Assembly (NCBI RefSeq): GCF_902506065.1
Contig: NZ_LR732912.1
Coordinates: 156,529 to 220,528, forward strand
Reading direction: 5' to 3'
Origin: Arthrobacter sp. 9V
Lineage (GTDB): Bacteria > Actinomycetota > Actinomycetes > Actinomycetales > Micrococcaceae
DNA length: 64,000 nucleotides
Of the stretch, positions 16,505 to 24,264 are shown piece after piece; positions within the stretch are counted from its first letter, which is position 1; the number at the start of each line of letters is the position of its first letter. The position numbers and the translations under genes are program-made. The notes beneath the pieces are model-generated. The model saw only the letters and a program-made list of their open reading frames with translations, was not told the DNA's origin and ran no database searches.

Positions 16505-16918
16505 TTACCCGGGCTGCTCGGGTGACTCGGGCTGCTCGGGTGACTCGGGCTGCTCAGGTGATGGGTTCTTCCGCGCCATGTACCACTCGGTGAACTCGCG
16601 GGCGCGCCCATCCTCGGCGAAGCGGATGACCCACAGGTTGTCATAGGTGGGGTGCCCGTTGAGGTACGTGGTCAGGCCCTGCACAAAGGCGGTGTCGCCA
16701 TCCTGGCCCAGGAGGTCCCATTCGAAGGTCCAGTCTTCGGGTTTGTCGCCGGCATCGGCCCACGCTTGGACGATCTCTTTGTGCCCATTCCATTGTTTTT
16801 CAGTGTTGGGGCGGTCGTTGTAGACGGCGTCCTCGGTAAACAGGGCACGGATATCGTCGGGCTCGTTTGTAGTCCACGCACGGAGGTACTTGTCCATCCA
16901 GGAGTTCACATCGCTCAT
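16505..16918 (-). CDS. SnoaL/NTF2-like protein
   Basis: A 137-residue protein whose first 115 residues match the NTF2/SnoaL cone fold (WMDKYLRAWTTNEPDDIRALF, then a C-terminal WYMARK). It probably binds or isomerises a small ligand; no specific role can be given. The tail is a repeat of SPEQPE encoded by an 18-bp DNA repeat (16511-16561). The ATG lies almost on top of GGAGGA; a GTG nine bases further on has better spacing and may be the true start. Convergent to the MHS transporter. Confidence 0.82.
   Translation of the reverse strand: MSDVNSWMDKYLRAWTTNEPDDIRALFTEDAVYNDRPNTEKQWNGHKEIVQAWADAGDKPEDWTFEWDLLGQDGDTAFVQGLTTYLNGHPTYDNLWVIRFAEDGRAREFTEWYMARKNPSPEQPESPEQPESPEQPG
16511..16561. repeat. 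18-bp tandem repeat in coding sequence
   Basis: Two full copies and one partial, slightly changed copy of GGGCTGCTCGGGTGACTC. The unit is a multiple of three and encodes SPEQPE at the C-terminus of the SnoaL-like protein, so copy-number changes would keep the frame. Confidence 0.9.
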
Positions 16919-17021
16919 TCCTCCGTTCTACCCTGCAGGGACCTGCGGGTTCAACGGTGGGTTTGCTGGTTTCACCAAACGTTCCTCCCCGGTTAGTGTC
17001 CGGGCGTCCTGTGTTCCTCCG

Positions 17022-17089
17022 GGCTGCGCTGTTGGGTGGGCTGCGCTGTTGGGTGGGCTGCGCGGATCGGTAGGCTGCGCTGTTGGTTG
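17022..17089. repeat. 17-bp tandem repeat, four units
   Basis: Units of GGCTGCGCTGTTGGGTG at 17022, 17039, 17056 (diverged) and 17073. The array is intergenic, immediately past the 3' end of the minus-strand gene at 17097. No hairpin is evident. Confidence 0.85.
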
Positions 17090-17096
17090 GGGCAGA

Positions 17097-17651
17097 TCAG
17101 GCGGAGCGAGCGGCTCCGCGGCTCGCGCGGCGGATGTGGTCCGGGGTGAGGCCGGTCAGTGAGGCGAGGTCCAGATCATCGCAGACCTGATCCCGGAGCG
17201 CCCTGACAATCAAGGCCTCGCGGCGTTCCGTGATGAGATCCCGGTGCTTTTCCGCTGCCTGAAGTTCAGCGCTTTTCGCCTGCAGCGCGGACAGGTGCCA
17301 CTGGCGGGGGAGCCCGCTGGGATGGAGGTCGTCATAAGCCAAAGCGATGGTCCGGACCGCCTTAATGTTCTCCCCGGTGACGGCCGAGACAGTGGCAAGG
17401 GTGAGCCCGTCCTCGATCGCCTGCGCCATGAGCTCGTTTCGCACAGCGGTCAACGTCCGGATGGCGCTGGCAGCGTGGGAGAGGAGTTGCCGATGCACTC
17501 CGAGCGCGTGAGCCAGACTGGCATGTTCGGCTTGATTCTCAGCTTCCGCCTGCGCCTGAGCCCGGGGAGCTTTGGCACGGTATGCGTATCTTCCAGCGGT
17601 TAAGCGGGCCTGCACGGGAAGGGCTGTGGCTGAGCTGGTTCGGGCGGGCAT
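17097..17651 (-). CDS. Helical hypothetical protein with helix-turn-helix-like segments
   Basis: About 184 residues from the ATG at 17651, which is preceded by GAGGGAG; the longer open frame upstream lacks such a site. The protein is almost entirely helical and Ala-rich. Two short segments look like helix-turn-helix motifs: LATVSAVTGENIKAVRTIAL (residues about 100-120) and LASLTGLTPDHIRRASRGAA at the very end. No membrane helix or signal is present. I do not recognise a family; a DNA-binding role is possible but unproven. Confidence 0.65.
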   Translation of the reverse strand: MPARTSSATALPVQARLTAGRYAYRAKAPRAQAQAEAENQAEHASLAHALGVHRQLLSHAASAIRTLTAVRNELMAQAIEDGLTLATVSAVTGENIKAVRTIALAYDDLHPSGLPRQWHLSALQAKSAELQAAEKHRDLITERREALIVRALRDQVCDDLDLASLTGLTPDHIRRASRGAARSA

Positions 17652-17958
17652 TGGCTCCCTCTTCGGTTCGGACAAGTCCTTGTAATCCCTTGAATGTAGG
17701 CGGCACTCCTCCGGGCCGGGAAATACCAATACCGGGTGAAGCCATAAGCAAAGTGCATGGAAGAAGTGCCCAAAAACGCGTGCATGGACGTTCGGTAATC
17801 GAAATGAGATCTGAAAACCCCTCAAGACATCTCGGCCATAAGTACCCCTTATGGATCCACGCACATTAGGTCTTATCCACGTGACCCGCGAATCCCTAGT
17901 CTCGAAAAAGGGGATACGCGAATCCGCGTGTCCTGGGTTCCACATTCCTGGAGGAGAC
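17652..17958. other. Intergenic region with a dyad upstream of the aminotransferase
   Basis: Divergent promoters for the helical protein and the aminotransferase should lie here. The clearest structure is a dyad GGATACGCG-AATC-CGCGTGTCC at 17912-17933, only 18 bp before the ribosome site of the aminotransferase gene. The block GCGAATCC occurs twice (about 17888 and 17918). Confidence 0.5.
17912..17933 (+). promoter_or_regulatory. Dyad in the aminotransferase leader, possible operator
   Basis: Nine-base arms GGATACGCG and CGCGTGTCC separated by AATC, with one mismatch. It is close enough to the start codon (17959) to act as a repressor site or a weak leader hairpin. No regulator can be assigned. 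Confidence 0.45.
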
Positions 17959-19167
17959 ATGCCGCACTACCTGCCGGCGTCGAGGGTCACCCGCATCAAG
18001 TCCTCAGCGAGCGTCGCCGCGGCGGCCCGTGTCCGTGAACTGAAAGCTGAAGGCATTCCGATCATCGACCTGACAGTCGGCGAGCCGGACTTCGATACGC
18101 CGGACCACATTAAGGCCGCCGCCATTGAGGCCATCACCAGGGGTGAAACCAAGTACACCTCGGTGACGGGCACTCCTGAGCTGCAGGCGGCCATCCTTCG
18201 CAAGATCGAGGGCCACACCGGCCAGCATTACGAGCCGAACCAGTTGACGATCGGCGGCGGCGCCAAACAGGTCCTCTATGTTGCCCTGATGGCGTCGCTC
18301 AACGAGGGCGATGAGGTGATTGTCCCCGCGCCGTACTGGGTTTCCTATCCGGACATGGTGCTCGCCAACGACGGCACGCCAGTGATCGTCCAGTGCGGCG
18401 AAGAGACAGGTTTCAAGCTCACGCCGGGTGCCCTGGAAAATGCCATCACGCCCAAGACCAAGTGGCTCATCCTCAACGCGCCTTCCAACCCCACCGGTGC
18501 GGTGTACACCCGCGAGGAACTGCAGGCACTTGGCGCAGTCCTGGATCAGCACCCCCACGTGTTCATCCTCACTGACGAGATTTACGACGAAATCCACTTC
18601 GGTGACGGCCGCGTCACCAGCCTGGTCGCAGCCGCTCCGGAGCTCAAGAACCGTATCCTCCTGGTCAACGGCGTCTCCAAGGCCTACGCCATGACCGGCT
18701 GGCGTCTCGGCTACGGGGTGGGGCCGGCTCCTCTCATTGCGGCCATGAACAAACTGCAGTCGCAGACCTCGTCCTGCCCGTCCTCCATCAGCCAAGCCGC
18801 GGCTGTAGCGGCCTTGAATGGCGACCAGACTTTCGTCCGCGACAGTGTGGAGGTGTACCGCAAGCGCCGGGACGCCGCCGTCGAAGGTTTGAATTCCGTC
18901 AGCGGACTGGCCGTCGCCCCGGCGGAAGGCGCCTTCTACGCCTATGTGAACTGCTCCGGTGTGATCGGCAAAACCGCGCCGGATGGCCGTGTTATCGCCA
19001 ACGACCAGGACTTCACCCTCTACCTGCTGGACGCCGCACGCGTAGCTGTCATCCAAGGTTCGGCCTACGGCCTTGGGCCGTACTTCCGGATCTCGTTCGC
19101 CACCTCGCTGGAGAACATCAACGACGGCGTCGAGGCTATCCGCGCCGCTGTTAACGAACTGTCCTAA
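17959..19167 (+). CDS. Class I aminotransferase, aspartate/aromatic type
   Basis: A 402-residue PLP-dependent transaminase of fold type I. Visible landmarks: VGEPDFDTPDHI near the N-terminus, NAPSNPTG (173-180), Asp206 and Tyr209 (TDEIYD), the PLP lysine Lys241 (NGVSKAYAMTGWRLGY) and the carboxylate-binding Arg in GPYFRISFA. I start at ATG 17959 behind GGAGGAG; the longer open frame has no such site. The RraA-type aldolase gene follows 22 bp behind, so transamination probably gives that enzyme a 2-oxo acid. The substrate is unknown. Confidence 0.92.
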   Translation: MPHYLPASRVTRIKSSASVAAAARVRELKAEGIPIIDLTVGEPDFDTPDHIKAAAIEAITRGETKYTSVTGTPELQAAILRKIEGHTGQHYEPNQLTIGGGAKQVLYVALMASLNEGDEVIVPAPYWVSYPDMVLANDGTPVIVQCGEETGFKLTPGALENAITPKTKWLILNAPSNPTGAVYTREELQALGAVLDQHPHVFILTDEIYDEIHFGDGRVTSLVAAAPELKNRILLVNGVSKAYAMTGWRLGYGVGPAPLIAAMNKLQSQTSSCPSSISQAAAVAALNGDQTFVRDSVEVYRKRRDAAVEGLNSVSGLAVAPAEGAFYAYVNCSGVIGKTAPDGRVIANDQDFTLYLLDAARVAVIQGSAYGLGPYFRISFATSLENINDGVEAIRAAVNELS

Positions 19168-19189
19168 GCCCCACAGAAAGATCAAGAAC

Positions 19190-19864
19190 ATGATCCACGT
19201 CAAGACCAAATTCGAACGCCCTGACGCTGACGTCGTCAGCCGCCTCGCCGCTTTTTCCTCCGCCACCATTCATGAAGCCCAGGGCCGCCGCGGTGCGTTG
19301 AGCTCCAAGATCAAGCCGATTGACCGCTCCATGTCCTTTTGCGGCCCGGCCGTAACGGTAGCTTGTGCGCCGCAGGACAACCTCATGCTCCAAGTGGCCA
19401 TTCACTATGCCCAGGCCGGGGATGTGGTGCTGGTGGGGGCGCAGGAAATGTCCGAGGCCGGCACGTTCGGCGACGTCCTTGGCAACGCCATGAAGGCCAA
19501 GGGAATCGCTGCCATGGTCACCGATTCCGGCGTACGCGACACCCAGGACCTGATCGAACTTGGCCTGCCCGTGTTCTCCGGCAGCGTCAGCATCAAGGGA
19601 ACGGTCAAGGAAACGCTGGGCCCGGTCAACCATCCGATTGTCTTCGGCGACGAAATCATCTACCCGGGTGACATCCTCCGCGGTGATGCTGACGGTGTTG
19701 TAGTGGTTCGGCGTGAGGAGGCCGAGGAAGTCATTGCACTGTCCCAGGCCCGCGATGACCACGAGCGTGAACTCATCAAGCTCTACCACGACGGCGGCAC
19801 CACAATCGAGCTCTGCGGCCTGACGGACAAGCTCAAGGAGAAGGGCCTTCTGGTGGAAGACTAG
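19190..19864 (+). CDS. RraA-family aldolase/oxaloacetate decarboxylase
   Basis: A 224-residue protein of the RraA-like fold, closest in pattern to 4-carboxy-4-hydroxy-2-oxoadipate / 4-hydroxy-4-methyl-2-oxoglutarate aldolases. The loop GTFGDVLGNAMKAKG and the motif DSGVRD, whose Arg and Asp bind substrate and metal, are both present. Such enzymes cleave 4-hydroxy-2-oxo acids with a quaternary C4 to pyruvate and a second 2-oxo acid, and decarboxylate oxaloacetate. ATG 19190 has only a weak AGAAAGA in front and is probably coupled to the aminotransferase gene. It differs from the RraA half of the hpa fusion protein. Confidence 0.88.
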   Translation: MIHVKTKFERPDADVVSRLAAFSSATIHEAQGRRGALSSKIKPIDRSMSFCGPAVTVACAPQDNLMLQVAIHYAQAGDVVLVGAQEMSEAGTFGDVLGNAMKAKGIAAMVTDSGVRDTQDLIELGLPVFSGSVSIKGTVKETLGPVNHPIVFGDEIIYPGDILRGDADGVVVVRREEAEEVIALSQARDDHERELIKLYHDGGTTIELCGLTDKLKEKGLLVED

Positions 19865-19972
19865 GAAGGCGCCTTGCCGGAGGCCGGCCGCACTGCTGAT
19901 AACCAGCGTGTGACCGGCCTTCGGCGTGCTGTTCTATCCACTGTGCTGTTCTGTTCACTTGCGGGCACGAAG

Positions 19973-20000
19973 AAGGCGCCTTGCCGGAGCAGGGCGCCTT
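19973..20000 (+). terminator. Hairpin terminator after the aldolase gene
   Basis: Stem AAGGCGCC (19973-19980) / GGCGCCTT (19993-20000) with a 12-base loop. The block GAAGGCGCCTTGCCGGAG also occurs about 105 bp upstream, right behind the stop codon, so the terminator region is partly duplicated. Confidence 0.6.
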
Positions 20001-20045
20001 AGCGTTGCGAAGCTTTGTTCAAGGTCCGACGGCGGTGGGGCCGGG

Positions 20046-20270
20046 TTAGTCAAGCCCCGAGTGTCCGGGGCGGGTATCCACCAAGTGCCATTCGATGCTG
20101 CTGCCTGCGTGGGTGGGCATCAGGCTTCCTTCGAAGACGAACAGGGGCTCGCCTATCCCTCCCACCGGACGCCAGAAACCATTTCGCGGGCAATGGAATC
20201 CGGTTCGTGCGGTGACTGTTCCGCGGGTTGGATTGGACACCCATCCGACTGTGCTGATCTTTTTCACCAT
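20046..20270 (-). CDS. Small protein with a CPxxGxW motif
   Basis: 74 residues from ATG 20270, which stands behind AAAGGA; an upstream in-frame GTG is possible. The sequence starts basic (MVKKISTVGW), then has the pattern TARTGFHCPRNGFWRP, i.e. a Thr/Arg/Gly stretch and CPxxGxW. It ends with an EWHLVD segment. Small proteins with CPxxGxW patterns occur scattered in bacteria; I cannot name a function. It lies alone between the aldolase terminator and the LysR gene, on the strand of LysR. Confidence 0.6.
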   Translation of the reverse strand: MVKKISTVGWVSNPTRGTVTARTGFHCPRNGFWRPVGGIGEPLFVFEGSLMPTHAGSSIEWHLVDTRPGHSGLD

Positions 20271-20390
20271 TTTTCCTTTGAACTTGTCCACGGAATCCGC
20301 AGGCTGTTATCGAATTTCTTCTTAATTCGATGATAGGAAATTAAAACGGCCGTGAATAAGACCAAAGCTGTCTGTCCGGATAAGGCTTTG

Positions 20391-21335
20391 TTATGGATGG
20401 GCCGGCAGTTGGACGGGGTCGGTTCCGTACTTGCTGATGAGTTGTTGATGCAGCATTTCCTTGACCACCAAGAGCACTGCGGAGGCGGCCTCGGACAACG
20501 GTTCGTGGTCCGGGGTGCAGAGGGCGATCTTGCTTTGGAGGCCCGGCTCTACAATCCTCAACACCTTGAAGTCCTGGTCCGGGAAGAGGGCATCGGCCGC
20601 TGACTTCGGCAGCACGGTCCCGCCCAGGTTGGCTCGGATGAGACGTGTCAGCGAAGGGACGGATTCCACTTCCCCCACCAGCTTGAGCGGAAGCTCCTGG
20701 TCTGCCAGGCCTTTCTCGATCAGTTGGCGCAGTGTGTGGTTCTTTTCGGGGAGGAACAGCCCCACGGTGCTGGCCTCGGCAAGGGTGATGGTGTCCTTGC
20801 CGTGGTTGATGTCCACGTCCGGGTGCACTACCAGATGCAGGTCTTCCACGATCATGGTGGTGAACTGAACGCCTCGGATTTTGCCGGGTTCGTAGATCAG
20901 CGCCATGTCCAAGCGCCCGTTCTTGATGGCCTCGCTCAATACGCCGCCGAAGATCTCTGTCAGGTGGACCACTATGTCCGGGTATCGCCGGCCTACTTCG
21001 CTGATGATCCGGGGTGTAAGGCTTGATGCCATGCTGTAGGGCGCAATTGCTATGGAGACCCTGCCCGAGGGCGCGGCTCCGGAAGCGGCTACGTCTTGCC
21101 GGGCTTGCTCAACGAGCCTGAGGATCGATTGGGCATGCCGGTAGAGGGTGTGCCCGGCCGCTGTGGGTTCAACCCCCTGCTTGCTGCGGATCAGGAGCCG
21201 CTGCTTGAGATCGTTCTCCAGCGCCGATACCTGCTGGCTGAGGGCCGGCTGGGCGACATGGAGGGCAGCAGCTGCCTTGGTGATGCTCCCCGAGTCAACG
21301 ATCTGGACAAAGTATGAGAGCTTCCGCGTATCCAT
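20391..21335 (-). CDS. LysR-family transcriptional regulator
   Basis: 314 residues from ATG 21335, which is preceded by AGGAAGG; the longer frame has no matching site. The N-terminal winged helix-turn-helix is plain (ITKAAAALHVAQPALSQQVS), and the rest is the periplasmic-binding-like effector domain. The start MDTRKLSYFVQIVDSGSITK resembles Nac/Cbl-type regulators. It is divergent from pxpA, and between them lies an AGCTAT-N6-ATAGCT dyad, so it most likely controls the pxpABC unit. Confidence 0.88.
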   Translation of the reverse strand: MDTRKLSYFVQIVDSGSITKAAAALHVAQPALSQQVSALENDLKQRLLIRSKQGVEPTAAGHTLYRHAQSILRLVEQARQDVAASGAAPSGRVSIAIAPYSMASSLTPRIISEVGRRYPDIVVHLTEIFGGVLSEAIKNGRLDMALIYEPGKIRGVQFTTMIVEDLHLVVHPDVDINHGKDTITLAEASTVGLFLPEKNHTLRQLIEKGLADQELPLKLVGEVESVPSLTRLIRANLGGTVLPKSAADALFPDQDFKVLRIVEPGLQSKIALCTPDHEPLSEAASAVLLVVKEMLHQQLISKYGTDPVQLPAHP

Positions 21336-21670
21336 GAATGTACCTTCCTGGAGAGCCGTGCCCCGTGGGTGGGAGGTCCCCTTCGGTGGCAGGTCCCGAT
21401 GTTCAAATATAGACGCATCAGCCAGTCGGCCTCCCCTGGGATCCACACCACAGTGCCAGGTGGCGCACGTCATAACGGAGAGCTATTACGGGATAGCTAT
21501 TAGGTCTTTGTGCAGGGGTCTGCCGGGGTGCGAGACTTTTGGAAAGAACTTCAGTCAACGCTTCGGATTGAATCCGGCACCCACAATTTCCCGGAAATTC
21601 AATGTCACTTTTATTGGGGCATTCTTTGATATTTCCGCAATCAACTCAGAACTCACGGAAAGAGAACCAC
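21336..21670. other. Divergent control region lysR-pxpA
   Basis: 335 bp without a coding frame. It holds the two divergent promoters and a dyad at 21481-21498 (next entry). The last 70 bp before pxpA are notably richer in A and T than the surroundings. Confidence 0.5.
21481..21498. promoter_or_regulatory. Candidate LysR binding site
   Basis: Inverted repeat AGCTAT-TACGGG-ATAGCT, with the T...A dyad spacing usual for LysR boxes. It lies about 146 bp before the lysR start and 173 bp before the pxpA start. Confidence 0.5.
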
Positions 21671-22459
21671 GTGAACCCCACCATTGATCTTGTAGCGGAT
21701 CTTGGAGAGGGATTTGGCGCCTACACCATTGGCGACGATTCCGAACTCCTGGAGATCGTCACAAGTGCCAATATTGCATGCGGGTTCCACGCCGGTGATC
21801 CTGACATCATGGCGGCCACCGTTGCTGAATGTGTTCGCCGTGGCGTTGGCATCGGGGCTCATCCAAGCTTTCCGGACCTCCGAGGTTTCGGCCGACGCGA
21901 TATGGGCCTCTCAGCCAGCGAAGTACAGAACGACGTCCTCTATCAGTTGGGAGCACTGAACGGCTTCGCAGCCTTCCACGGCACCAAGGTCACCCACCTG
22001 GCACCCCACGGCCGGCTCGGCAACCTGGTTGCTGTTCGCGACGACTACGCCCAGGCAGTGGCACAGGCTGCTGCGCGGGTGGACAACGAGCTGATTGTTG
22101 TTGCGCAGGAAGGGGAACTCGCCGTCGCTTCCCGGGCCGCCGGTCTTGATGTCGCAATCGTGGGCATCGTGGACCGTGCGTACCAGGAAGACGGCACGTT
22201 GGTTCCCCGCAGCCAGCCCGGCGCCGTGATCCACGATCCCGCGGAAATTGTTGAGCGGACCCTACGCATGGTCATTGAAGGCAAGATCCGCTGCGCCAAC
22301 GGCGTGGACATGGACATCGACGTCGACACCCTCCTCCTGCACGGCGACAACCCGGGGGCCGTCCAACTGGCCCGCCGGATCCGTTCTGAGCTCATCACCG
22401 CCGGCGTCACTCTTGCGCCCCTGGCTGAGGTCATGGACGCAAAGAAGAAGGCGGCCTGA
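21671..22459 (+). CDS. pxpA: 5-oxoprolinase subunit A (LamB/YcsF family)
   Basis: 262 residues from GTG 21671, behind GGAAAGAG. The family signature at the N-terminus is complete: DLVADLGEGFGAYTIGDD, then IACGFHAGD, and later VRRGVGIGAHPSFPD. With PxpB and PxpC it forms the ATP-dependent bacterial 5-oxoprolinase that opens the lactam of 5-oxoproline to glutamate. Two bases separate it from pxpB. The neighbouring aminotransferase, aldolase and transporters leave open that the complex acts on a substituted lactam. Confidence 0.93.
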   Translation: MNPTIDLVADLGEGFGAYTIGDDSELLEIVTSANIACGFHAGDPDIMAATVAECVRRGVGIGAHPSFPDLRGFGRRDMGLSASEVQNDVLYQLGALNGFAAFHGTKVTHLAPHGRLGNLVAVRDDYAQAVAQAAARVDNELIVVAQEGELAVASRAAGLDVAIVGIVDRAYQEDGTLVPRSQPGAVIHDPAEIVERTLRMVIEGKIRCANGVDMDIDVDTLLLHGDNPGAVQLARRIRSELITAGVTLAPLAEVMDAKKKAA

Positions 22460-22461
22460 GC

Positions 22462-23199
22462 ATGTCCGTACTCACTGCGGCCCCCACCGAGATCTACGAA
22501 TCCGGAGACTCAGCACTGCGCGTCGTGGCCATCTCCGAGAACAGCGAAGACAACTGGCTCACCGTCCACGGCTTGGCCGACTGGCTCGAAAACTGCGGTG
22601 CCGAGGGTCTGTACGGCGCCGTTCCCACCTACGATTCCGTGCTGGTGGAGTTCGACCCCATCATGGTGTCCGCCCGGCAGATACGGGCCTTCGTGAAGCT
22701 CGGATTGCTGGAACTCGGGCGCATTGGCGAATCAGCACAAGCGCCCCGCCAGTTCGACGTCCCCGTAGTGTACGGCGGCGAATACGGCCCCGATCTGGAG
22801 CGCGTCGCTGAGCACCAGGGGATTTCCGTGGACGACGTCATCGGCCTCCACACCGGTAAGACCTACACCGTGCGTTGCCTCGGCGCGCCGGCGGGATCGC
22901 CCATGATGGACGGCCCGGCGTTCCCCAAGCCCGTGCCACGGCTTAAGGACCCTCGGCTTGCTGTCCCTGCCGGTGCCGTGTCAGTCGCGGGCCGCCAGGC
23001 AGTCATCGCTCCGGCGATGGCTCCCGGTGGATGGTGCGTCATAGGCCAAACCCCGCTGTCGGTCCTGAATATCCGCCGCGAACCCTTGGTGCCGTACAAG
23101 CCGGGAGACATCCTGAAGTTTCGGCAGATCCCCGCCGATGAGTTCTGCCGGTTTGCCGGCCTGGAATTGGTGCCGCTGGAAATGGAGCTCCTGCCATGA
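22462..23199 (+). CDS. pxpB: 5-oxoprolinase subunit B (KipI type)
   Basis: A 245-residue protein of the allophanate-hydrolase-subunit-1/KipI family. Characteristic pieces are the closing region APGGWCVIGQTPLSVLNI, followed by the PGDILKFRQIP segment, and YGGEYGPDLERVAEHQG. Works as a complex with PxpC; in Bacillus the homologous KipI also binds KinA. Its last four bases overlap the start of pxpC (ATGA), giving translational coupling. Confidence 0.93.
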   Translation: MSVLTAAPTEIYESGDSALRVVAISENSEDNWLTVHGLADWLENCGAEGLYGAVPTYDSVLVEFDPIMVSARQIRAFVKLGLLELGRIGESAQAPRQFDVPVVYGGEYGPDLERVAEHQGISVDDVIGLHTGKTYTVRCLGAPAGSPMMDGPAFPKPVPRLKDPRLAVPAGAVSVAGRQAVIAPAMAPGGWCVIGQTPLSVLNIRREPLVPYKPGDILKFRQIPADEFCRFAGLELVPLEMELLP

Positions 23200-24209
23200 G
23201 CGGCAAAATCCTGATCCTACAGCCCGGCAACTCGGTGGTCACTGACCTTGGCAGAACCCGCGGACCACGCTTCGGACTTCCGGTCAACGGAGCTTTGGAT
23301 CAGTATTCCGCTCGCGCAGCCAACATCCTGGCCGGCAACCCGGACAATGACCCGCTGGTTGAGATCACGGCCCTGGATTTTCGAATGACGGCCACCACGG
23401 ACGTCCTGATTGCCGTCACCGGCGCTCCGCTCACTCTCACTGTGGGCGGGCGGCCCTGCAGCCAATGGGAACCAGTGTCCGTGAAGGCAGGGGAGTCGGT
23501 GTCCGTTCGCGGCATCCACAGTGGTCTTCGTGCCTACCTGGCAATCCACGGTTCCATAGAGGCCCCCACACTTCTTGGCAGCTGCGCTCCGGACACGGTT
23601 GTAGGCTTCGGACTTCAACTGAAGGAAAACACCAGCCTCCACACCCGCAGGAGCGTTGGACCCGTGCGCCAACCGTACTTCGATCTACCGCTTTTCCGGC
23701 TGGGCCTTGAACGGCCAAGCATGGGACCAGAACTGTTGGTGGATGTGACCGACGGGCCGGACGTCGCCGAGTTTGGCGAAACCGGTGAACTGCTCTTCAC
23801 CTCGGAATACGCCGTAAGCGGCCGCAGCAACCACATCGGCCTGCGGCTCGGCGGTGAACTTCCGGAAAGAACCTCAAGCGGCGAAGTCCTCTCCCGCGGA
23901 GTGCCGGTAGGCGCCGTCGAGGTTCCCTCAAGGGAAGAACTGCTGGTACTGCACCGGGGGCGCGGCGTCACTGCCGGTTATCCCGTCCTTGCAGTGGTCA
24001 CCAGCACCGGACTGGATGTCCTGGCTCAAGCCCGGCCAGGGGACAAAGTCCGTTTTCGGAAAACCACAGTGGCAGAAGCAACTGCCGCCCACCGGCGCTC
24101 GCGGGCTCAGCTTGAAACCCTCCGCGAATCCGTCAACACCGTCTTCGGACTCCTCGGCATCGGATGCCGTCCCCAATGGCAGGACCTACCAGTTGCGGCA
24201 TGCAGCTAA
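23196..24209 (+). CDS. pxpC: 5-oxoprolinase subunit C (KipA type)
   Basis: A 337-residue protein of the allophanate-hydrolase-subunit-2/KipA family. Visible are TDLGRTRGPRFGLPVNGALD at the N-terminus, the SNHIGLRLGG segment in the middle and the domain closing with PGDKVRFRKTT. PxpB and PxpC together resemble the two halves of a cyclophilin-like carboxyltransferase/amidolyase. It is the third gene of the lactamase unit; an MHS transporter follows after 55 bp. Confidence 0.92.
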   Translation: MSGKILILQPGNSVVTDLGRTRGPRFGLPVNGALDQYSARAANILAGNPDNDPLVEITALDFRMTATTDVLIAVTGAPLTLTVGGRPCSQWEPVSVKAGESVSVRGIHSGLRAYLAIHGSIEAPTLLGSCAPDTVVGFGLQLKENTSLHTRRSVGPVRQPYFDLPLFRLGLERPSMGPELLVDVTDGPDVAEFGETGELLFTSEYAVSGRSNHIGLRLGGELPERTSSGEVLSRGVPVGAVEVPSREELLVLHRGRGVTAGYPVLAVVTSTGLDVLAQARPGDKVRFRKTTVAEATAAHRRSRAQLETLRESVNTVFGLLGIGCRPQWQDLPVAACS

Positions 24210-24264
24210 AACCCTGTCGTCATACCAGTAGGCGTTGCTACGCTCATCTCAGTAAGGAAAAGTC

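Noticed and set aside
17022..17089. Repeat considered as a CRISPR array or origin iterons
   Set aside because: Contiguous 17-bp units with no spacers, no replication initiator gene and no AT-rich region beside it.
18004..19269. Open frame of 421 codons opposite the aminotransferase gene
   Set aside because: Shadow of a well supported aminotransferase; starts within the next gene and has no domain.
19190..19864. RraA-type gene as a regulator of RNase E
   Set aside because: The DSGVRD and GTFGDVLGNA motifs and the aminotransferase neighbour fit the aldolase/decarboxylase branch of the family better than the E. coli RraA inhibitor.
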